A stretch of DNA of 18,204 nt from JACCVG01 sp034664165 (GTDB lineage Bacteria > Actinomycetota > Thermoleophilia > Solirubrobacterales > Thermoleophilaceae): the NCBI GenBank assembly GCA_034664165.1, contig JAXDIE010000071.1, forward strand, positions 1 to 18,204, given 5' to 3'. Shown here in pieces: positions 13,909 to 18,204 of this stretch (position 1 is the stretch's first letter; the number at the start of each line of letters is the position of its first letter). The notes beneath the pieces were generated by a model. The model searched no databases. It worked only from the letters and a program-made list of their open reading frames with translations, and was not told where the DNA came from. Both the position numbers and the translations under genes were made by a program.

Positions 13909-14664
13909 TCAGGCCGCCGGCGCCGGGGAGCCGCCGGGCAGCGGGCCGCCCACGGCCTGGGCCTGGGCCTCGCGCAGCTGGTCTATTCCGCCTGCGGCCA
14001 GGCCCAGCAGCGCGTCGAGTGAGGTCCGTGACAGAGGCGCGCGCTCACCGGTGGCCTGAACCTCGACCAGGCCGCCGTCGCCGGTCATCACCACGTTCAT
14101 GTCCACCTCGGCCGAGGAATCCTCGGGGTAGTCCAGGTCGAGCACAGCGGTGCCCTCGACCATGCCACAGGAGACCGCGGCGATCGACTGGTTGAGCGGC
14201 AGCGCCGGCAGGTCGCCGGCGTCGACGAAGGTCTGCAGGGCCAGCTGGAGGGCCACATAGCCGCCGGTAATTGAGGCACAGCGGGTGCCACCGTCGGCCT
14301 CGAGCACGTCACAGTCGATCCAGACGGTGCGCTCGCCCAGGGCCTCGAAGTCGACGACTCCGCGGAGCGCGCGGCCGATCAGGCGCTGGATCTCGACAGT
14401 GCGGCCGTCGGGGCGGCCCTTGGACACGTCGCGCTGCTTGCGCTGGCCCGTCGAGGCAGGGAGCATCCCGTACTCGGCGGTCACCCAGCCGCGGCCCTTG
14501 CCGGCCATCCACTTGGGCACGCCCTCCTCGGCAGAGGCGGTGCAGATCACCCGCGTGCCGCCGGCCTCGATCAGCGCCGAGCCCGTGGCCGAGCTCATGA
14601 AGCCGGGGTGGATGGCGACAGGCCGCAGCTGATCGGCTGCGCGACCATCGTGGCGGGGGCTCAT
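13909..14664 (-). CDS. rph: ribonuclease PH
   Basis: RNase PH is a phosphorolytic 3'-to-5' exonuclease that trims tRNA precursors in the cytoplasm. The 251-residue product has HDGRAADQLRPV at the N-terminus, GRGWVTAEYGMLPAST (57-72), the phosphate-binding stretch GRPDGRTVEIQRLIGRALR (83-101), and EADGGTRCASITGGYVAL (122-139). The C-terminus is a Gly/Pro/Ala-rich tail after the conserved GIDQLREAQAQAV helix. The ATG overlaps the murI stop as ATGA, and rdgB follows after 11 bases. Confidence 0.97.
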   Translation of the reverse strand: MSPRHDGRAADQLRPVAIHPGFMSSATGSALIEAGGTRVICTASAEEGVPKWMAGKGRGWVTAEYGMLPASTGQRKQRDVSKGRPDGRTVEIQRLIGRALRGVVDFEALGERTVWIDCDVLEADGGTRCASITGGYVALQLALQTFVDAGDLPALPLNQSIAAVSCGMVEGTAVLDLDYPEDSSAEVDMNVVMTGDGGLVEVQATGERAPLSRTSLDALLGLAAGGIDQLREAQAQAVGGPLPGGSPAPAA

Positions 14665-15485
14665 GCCGGCACCGCCACGTCTACCTGGCGTACGTCGCCC
14701 AGCGGAAGCTGGAGGAACCTGGTCCCCACCGCCCTGAACGCCTCTGGATCACCTGAGCACATGAAGCTGTAGTCCCCTCGTCGGTCTGGATCGTTCTCGA
14801 TTCCGGCTGCGCGCAGCGATTCCTCGACCGCGTCCGCAATGCCCTGGCCCGAGGTGACGATCGTGACCCCGCGGCCCATGGCACGCTGGATGATCGGTGC
14901 TACGAGCGGATAGTGCGTGCACCCCAGGATCGCCGTGTCCACCCCGGCGCCGCGCAGCGGCTCGCACGCGAGGTCGACCGCCGCCACGATCCGGCCATCG
15001 ACCTCTCCCCCATCCTGGATCAGGGAGGCCAGGTCAGGGCAGGCGACCTGCGTGAGCTCGGCAGCGGGCGCCACCTCCGCGAGCGCGCGCGCATACGCGC
15101 CGCTCGCGACAGTTGCCTCGGTGGCCAGCAGCCCGACCTTGCCGCTGGTAGTGGCGGCTGCGGCACGGCGGGACTCGGGCGTGACCACGCCGACAACGTC
15201 CACCCGGCCCGCCAGACGCTCCCGCAGCGTCGGCAGAGCGGCCGCGGTGGCCGAGTTACAGGCCACCACCATCAGCTTCGCGCCCTCGGCCAGAAGGATC
15301 TCGGCCAACTCGATCGAGAAGCGCTCGAGCTCCGCCGGGCTGCGCGGTCCGTATGGGAACCGCGCCGTGTCGCCCAGGTACAGGAAGTCCTCATGCGGCA
15401 GCGACACGAGGCACTCGTGCAGCACGGTGAGGCCGCCCACGCCGGAGTCGAAGACGGCCACGGGCAGGGAGCTCTCCCGGGACAT
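14661..15485 (-). CDS. murI: glutamate racemase
   Basis: MurI interconverts L- and D-glutamate, supplying D-Glu for peptidoglycan. The 274-residue protein has FDSGVGGLTVL (12-22), the GDTARFPYG segment (38-46), the first catalytic Cys76 in VVACNSATA and the second Cys189 in LGCTHYPLV. Length is normal. It is the first gene of the murI-rph-rdgB-CDF set. No ribosome site precedes the ATG (the bases are CCCTGC), and a GAAAAT hexamer ends exactly 6 nt before it, with CTGACG 16 nt further up overlapping the stop of the GMC oxidoreductase gene, so a leaderless promoter is likely. Confidence 0.97.
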   Translation of the reverse strand: MSRESSLPVAVFDSGVGGLTVLHECLVSLPHEDFLYLGDTARFPYGPRSPAELERFSIELAEILLAEGAKLMVVACNSATAAALPTLRERLAGRVDVVGVVTPESRRAAAATTSGKVGLLATEATVASGAYARALAEVAPAAELTQVACPDLASLIQDGGEVDGRIVAAVDLACEPLRGAGVDTAILGCTHYPLVAPIIQRAMGRGVTIVTSGQGIADAVEESLRAAGIENDPDRRGDYSFMCSGDPEAFRAVGTRFLQLPLGDVRQVDVAVPA

Positions 15486-15491
15486 GCAGGG

Positions 15492-15497
15492 ATTTTC
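15492..15497 (-). promoter_or_regulatory. candidate -10 element of murI (leaderless)
   Basis: GAAAAT on the minus strand, then 6 nt and ATG. CTGACG (15514-15519) lies 16 nt upstream as a 4-of-6 match to the -35 consensus. No ribosome site is present between -10 and start. Confidence 0.45.
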
Positions 15498-15515
15498 GCA
15501 GCTATCTGAGGCGCG

Positions 15516-17102
15516 TCAGGCGGCCGCGGCGGCTGCGGCTCGCTCGGGCGCCGGGATGCCCCTGATCAGGTCCGAGGCCTTCTCCGCGATCATGATCACG
15601 GGCGCGTTGGTGTTCCCGCGCACGAGTGTCGGCATGACCGATGCGTCGATCACGCGCAGCCCCTCCACGCCGAGAACTCGTAGCTCGTTGTCCACAACCG
15701 CCCCCATGGCGCACGTTCCGACGGGGTGATAGAGGGTTGTCGAATAGCGCTGCATGTGATCGAGGAGGCTCGCATCGTCATCGCCGGCGGGCATCGGGCG
15801 GGGCTCCTTGCTCACGGCGCGCAACGCATCCTGCCCGGCGATCTCGACACAGCGCCGCAGCCCGGCGATCATCGTCTGGCGATCCTCCTCGGTCGTCAGG
15901 TAGTTGTGGAGGATCCGGGGCCGCGTGGTCGGGATGCGCGAGCGCAGCTTCACGAACCCGGTCGAGGTCGGCCTCAACAGACAGGGCGACAGCGCCCAGC
16001 CGTCTTCGAGGATCTCGCCGGCACCGGCCTCCGGGAACAGGATCGGCAGGTGGTGCAGCTGGATGTCGGGAGCGTCCAGTCCCTCGCGCGTGCGCAGGAA
16101 TCCGCCGGCCTCGGCGAAGTTGGAGGTCAGGTGCCCGCGACCCTCCGACTCCACCAGGGCGATGTTCTCGTCGGTTTCGGCGTTCAGCAGGGAGTCCTCG
16201 TCTGTGGTGTAGCTGATCCAGCTGACCACGTGGTCCTGCAGGTTCTGGCCCACCGGCAGCTCATGCTCGACGGGAACGCCCGCCAGCTCGAGATCGGCCG
16301 CCGGCCCGATGCCGCTCAGCAGCAGCACCTGCGGGCTCTGGTAGGCACCCGCGCTCAGGATCACCTCGCGCCCGGCCCTGAACTCGACCACCTCGTTGCG
16401 CTGGTCGACCTCGACGCCGACAGCGCGACCTCCTTCGAGGATCACCTTGTTCACGTGGGCGTCGGTCTCGACCACGAGGTTCGGGCGCTCCATCGCCGGG
16501 TGCAGGTAGGCCACAGCCGTGGAGCAGCGCATGCCGTCGCGCTGGGTCAGCTGGTACCAGCCAACGCCGTCCTGCTGCGGGCCGTTGAAGTCGTCGGTCG
16601 GATCGAGCCCAGCCTGCTTGGCGGCCTCGATGAAGGCTGCGGAGGTGCTGTAGAGCGATCGGCCCTCGGAGACGCTGAGCGGCCCGCCCGCTCCGTGCAG
16701 CTCGCTGGCCCCGCGCTCGTTGTCCTCGGCGCGGGTGAAGTACGGGAGCACGTCGTCCCAGCCCCACCCCTCGCAACCCAGGTCCGCCCAGCCGTCGTAG
16801 TCCACGCGGTTGCCGCGGATGTAGACCATGGCGTTGATGGAGGAGCTGCCGCCGAGCGTGCGCCCGCGCGGTAGGACGCGCTGGCGGCCGTCAAAGCCGG
16901 GCTCGGGGTCGGTGATAAAGCCCCAGTCGTACTTCGACTGGCCGATCGGCAGGAGGCCTGCCGGAAGATGGATCTCGTCCGCGTTGTCGGGCGGCCCTGC
17001 CTCGAGCAGGCAGACCTGCACGTCGGGATCCTCCGACAGTCGCGCGGCGAGCACGCAACCAGCTGACCCTGCTCCGACGATGACGTAGTCGAACTCCCGC
17101 AT
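15516..17102 (-). CDS. GMC-family FAD-dependent oxidoreductase (choline dehydrogenase-like)
   Basis: A 528-residue flavoenzyme that should oxidise an alcohol. The FAD-binding start is DYVIVGAGSAGCVLAARLSE (5-24); GMC signature 1 is GRTLGGSSSINAMVYIRG (80-97), signature 2 is GAYQSPQVLLLSGIG (252-266), and the active-site pair is His459 in YHPVGTCAMG with Asn499 in GNTNAPVIMIAEKASDLI. The substrate is not evident; choline/BetA, glucose-type and other alcohol dehydrogenases share these motifs, and no betaine gene is adjacent. The ATG at 17102 is chosen because the dinucleotide motif follows at once and GGAGG lies 6 nt upstream; a frame extended by 59 residues is Arg/Gly-rich and runs into the toxin gene. 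The protein ends in an Ala tail. Probably a single-gene unit. Confidence 0.93.
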   Translation of the reverse strand: MREFDYVIVGAGSAGCVLAARLSEDPDVQVCLLEAGPPDNADEIHLPAGLLPIGQSKYDWGFITDPEPGFDGRQRVLPRGRTLGGSSSINAMVYIRGNRVDYDGWADLGCEGWGWDDVLPYFTRAEDNERGASELHGAGGPLSVSEGRSLYSTSAAFIEAAKQAGLDPTDDFNGPQQDGVGWYQLTQRDGMRCSTAVAYLHPAMERPNLVVETDAHVNKVILEGGRAVGVEVDQRNEVVEFRAGREVILSAGAYQSPQVLLLSGIGPAADLELAGVPVEHELPVGQNLQDHVVSWISYTTDEDSLLNAETDENIALVESEGRGHLTSNFAEAGGFLRTREGLDAPDIQLHHLPILFPEAGAGEILEDGWALSPCLLRPTSTGFVKLRSRIPTTRPRILHNYLTTEEDRQTMIAGLRRCVEIAGQDALRAVSKEPRPMPAGDDDASLLDHMQRYSTTLYHPVGTCAMGAVVDNELRVLGVEGLRVIDASVMPTLVRGNTNAPVIMIAEKASDLIRGIPAPERAAAAAAA

Positions 17103-17108
17103 CTCTGT

Positions 17109-17113
17109 CCTCC
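17109..17113 (-). promoter_or_regulatory. ribosome-binding site of the GMC oxidoreductase gene
   Basis: GGAGG on the minus strand, 6 nt before ATG 17102; it fixes the start against the longer open frame. Confidence 0.75.
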
Positions 17114-17146
17114 GGTCTCGTGTGATCCGACCTCGTCCCCCTCCCA

Positions 17147-17152
17147 ATCCTA
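17147..17152 (-). promoter_or_regulatory. candidate -10 element for the GMC oxidoreductase gene
   Basis: TAGGAT on the minus strand in the 62-base gap after the toxin stop; it would give a leader of about 38 bases. The -35 is weak. Confidence 0.25.
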
Positions 17153-17164
17153 CGCCCAACGCCC

Positions 17165-17686
17165 CTACCAAAACCAGTCCTCGAAGCCCTCGACCGCGCT
17201 GGCCCGCAATCGCCTCCCGCGATCGAAATGGGCCAGCTCCTGGCCGCCCTTCGGCGCACCCGTCGCAGCGCTCCTGCACGCGACGCCGGCGAGGCCCGTC
17301 TCGTGCGCCTCGACCCCGACAGGTCTGCAGCGCTGTGCAGCGATCGGGCGACCGCGCCCATCCTTCGGGTATGTGGCCGGCAGCCCAGCGGCACGGACAC
17401 CCGCCGCGCTCACCACATCGGCGTAGCGCCCAGCCGGCACCTTTGTCCGCACCAGCATCGGTGCATTCTCCGGGTCGAGGTCCTCCGGGCCGTACGGCTG
17501 CCCGGCGAGCAGCCGGTAGACGTTTGCGCGAGCGACCTCGACGGTGGCACAGAGGTACACGACGGGGAACGAGCCAGGCGGGTTCCAGCGGCCGCCCCGT
17601 TCCTCCGCGTAGGCCCCGCTCAGCGGGTCCTCCCAGCCCGGGTCGGCGACCCTCAGATAGGGCCCGCCCCTCCGGACCGTGCGCAC
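17165..17686 (-). CDS. RES-domain toxin (probable NAD+ phosphorylase/hydrolase)
   Basis: A 173-residue RES-family protein. RES toxins such as MbcT destroy NAD+ in the cytoplasm when freed from their antitoxin. The family pattern is visible: DPLSGAYAEERGGRWNPPG with Arg33, VVYLCATVEVARANVYR with Glu50, and GLAGVACRSAATGAPKGGQE with Ser139, followed by LAHF; these are the Arg, Glu and Ser that name the domain. The start GTG at 17686 lies one base after the antitoxin stop (TGA, C, GTG), so the pair is translationally coupled with antitoxin first, as is usual. A short Arg-rich end finishes in FEDWFW. The exact chemistry (phosphorolysis or hydrolysis) is inferred from the family. Confidence 0.87.
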   Translation of the reverse strand: MRTVRRGGPYLRVADPGWEDPLSGAYAEERGGRWNPPGSFPVVYLCATVEVARANVYRLLAGQPYGPEDLDPENAPMLVRTKVPAGRYADVVSAAGVRAAGLPATYPKDGRGRPIAAQRCRPVGVEAHETGLAGVACRSAATGAPKGGQELAHFDRGRRLRASAVEGFEDWFW

Positions 17687-17687
17687 G

Positions 17688-18026
17688 TCAGGAGCCGGAA
17701 GCCCAGTCGAACGAGCGACGGATCTCGGCGACCAAGTCGGCCTGCCGGTCGCCTTCGATCATCTCGAGCATGGTCAAGCCGCCATAGGCGGGAGCAGGGC
17801 GGCGGGCCACGCCGGGGATCCGTTCCCGCTTGAGTCGATGCGACAAGAGGTCGCCCACCGCCGCGACGGCCGCCGCCTTCTCTTGACGCGAGGACGGGAT
17901 CCCGCGCTCGCGCCACTGTTCCACCGCCTGGCGGCGGACGCCGAACAGCCGGGCGAGCTCCGTGCCGGAAAGGGCGAAGGTGTCCCGGATCTCGTCGAGC
18001 AGGGAGGTTGCGAGCGCCGTAGCCAT
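17688..18026 (-). CDS. Xre/MbcA/ParS-type antitoxin of the RES toxin
   Basis: A 112-residue antitoxin. Residues 20-42 (SGTELARLFGVRRQAVEQWRE) form a helix-turn-helix, and 82-108 (GGLTMLEMIEGDRQADLVAE, then IRRSFDW) match the C-terminal toxin-binding domain of the DUF2384 antitoxins that pair with RES toxins. It would hold the toxin inactive and repress its own operon. The ATG at 18026 has no usable ribosome site (GAGG is only one base away). A TAGACT ends exactly 6 nt before the ATG, and two 17-bp direct repeats lie over the -35/spacer region, just where a repressor would act. Confidence 0.88.
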   Translation of the reverse strand: MATALATSLLDEIRDTFALSGTELARLFGVRRQAVEQWRERGIPSSRQEKAAAVAAVGDLLSHRLKRERIPGVARRPAPAYGGLTMLEMIEGDRQADLVAEIRRSFDWASGS

Positions 18027-18032
18027 GCCTCG

Positions 18033-18061
18033 AGTCTAGTGCAAGCAAACGGCAAGCGCAA
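18033..18061 (-). promoter_or_regulatory. probable promoter of the toxin-antitoxin operon
   Basis: Minus strand: TTGCGC (18056-18061), 17-nt spacer, TAGACT (18033-18038), 6 nt, ATG. The start point should fall at the ATG itself, giving a leaderless message. The repeats cover the -35 and most of the spacer. Confidence 0.55.
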
Positions 18062-18074
18062 GCAAATCGCAAGC
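18041..18074. repeat. two tandem 17-bp direct repeats, probable antitoxin operator
   Basis: On the plus strand the units are GCAAGCAAACGGCAAGC (18041-18057) and GCAAGCAAATCGCAAGC (18058-18074), identical at 15 of 17 positions and directly abutting. Each unit holds GCAAGC at both ends, so GCTTGC occurs four times on the minus strand with spacing 11, 6 and 11. Position over the TA promoter suggests cooperative binding by the helix-turn-helix antitoxin. Confidence 0.8.
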
Positions 18075-18082
18075 CCGCCCGC

Positions 18083-18204
18083 TCAGAACTTCACGGCGGT
18101 CACCGCCTGCTTGATCTTCCCGATGATGGCCTCGCCCAGCGCCGTGCCCTCATCGGTCTGGAACCCCTGCATGGCGGCGACGACACCCGCCATCACAAGG
18201 GCCA
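18083..18204 (-). CDS. 3' fragment of a small pilin-like protein (5' end outside the window)
   Basis: A minus-strand frame enters from the right edge and stops at 18083. The last 39 residues begin ALVMAGVVAAMQGFQTDEGT and end with a Lys-spaced helix (GEAIIGKIKQAVTAVKF). ALVMAGVVAA followed by a small amphipathic helix recalls the hydrophobic N-terminal stem of Flp/Fap pilins (EYAL-type), but the key Glu and processing site would lie outside the window, so the assignment is tentative. It ends 57 bases before the antitoxin ATG and reads in the same direction; the operator and promoter lie between them. Confidence 0.5.
   Translation of the reverse strand, partial: ALVMAGVVAAMQGFQTDEGTALGEAIIGKIKQAVTAVKF

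Noticed and set aside
15517..15545. Poly-Ala tract at the end of the GMC gene as a simple repeat or frameshift scar
   Set aside because: It is a short GCC/GCG run coding an Ala tail after the complete catalytic domain, which is common in high-GC genomes.
17103..17279. N-terminal extension of 59 residues on the GMC oxidoreductase
   Set aside because: The extension is Arg/Gly-rich, overlaps the toxin gene on the same strand, and the FAD motif begins right after ATG 17102, which has a GGAGG site.

Overview
The window is GC-rich, almost fully coding DNA with nearly all genes on the minus strand. Gene content (GuaB3-type IMP dehydrogenase, a long 'type 2' orotidine-phosphate decarboxylase, DNA-binding HU, TldD/PmbA pair, Flp-pilin-like fragment) and the use of GTG/TTG starts suggest a chromosomal segment of an actinobacterium, possibly class Thermoleophilia. 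That placement is an inference from style and content; no rRNA or other phylogenetic marker is present. I saw no tRNA, rRNA, CRISPR array, insertion sequence or phage gene.

Layout, left to right. (1) 1-849, plus strand: 3' part of an M23 metallopeptidase gene, convergent with what follows. (2) 846-4587, minus: guaB3 - guaA - alpha/beta hydrolase, the last steps of GMP synthesis with a coupled hydrolase. (3) 4713-7352, minus: a LysM membrane-anchored protein, a D,D-carboxypeptidase and a PfkB-type sugar kinase; the last two overlap by ATGA. (4) 7434-8688, minus: hup (HU) then pyrF, separated by a strong 11-bp hairpin. (5) 8841-12209, minus: a roadblock/LC7-like protein, an unrecognised basic 91-residue protein, tldD and pmbA, joined by TGATG, GTGA and TGATG overlaps and ended by a clear intrinsic terminator. 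(6) 12245-12385, plus: a 46-residue two-helix membrane peptide, divergent from block 5. (7) 12372-15485, minus: murI - rph - rdgB - CDF metal transporter, tightly packed. (8) 15516-17102, minus: a GMC-family FAD oxidoreductase. (9) 17165-18026, minus: a RES-type toxin with its Xre/MbcA-like antitoxin, preceded by two tandem 17-bp repeats that overlap the probable promoter. (10) 18083-18204, minus: 3' end of a small gene that looks like a pilin-type protein.

Most genes are housekeeping: guanine and pyrimidine nucleotide synthesis, nucleotide-pool cleaning (RdgB), RNA maturation (RNase PH), and peptidoglycan building and trimming (MurI, carboxypeptidase, LysM, M23). The less ordinary parts are the toxin-antitoxin locus with its repeat operator, the roadblock/91-aa/TldD/TldE cluster with the divergent micro-membrane protein, and a recurring promoter geometry: a -10-like hexamer ending exactly 6 nt before the start codon at four separate genes, which points to leaderless transcription.

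No gap longer than about 155 bases lacks a gene. I did not find a system that I could call wholly new with confidence; the best candidates are given as findings.
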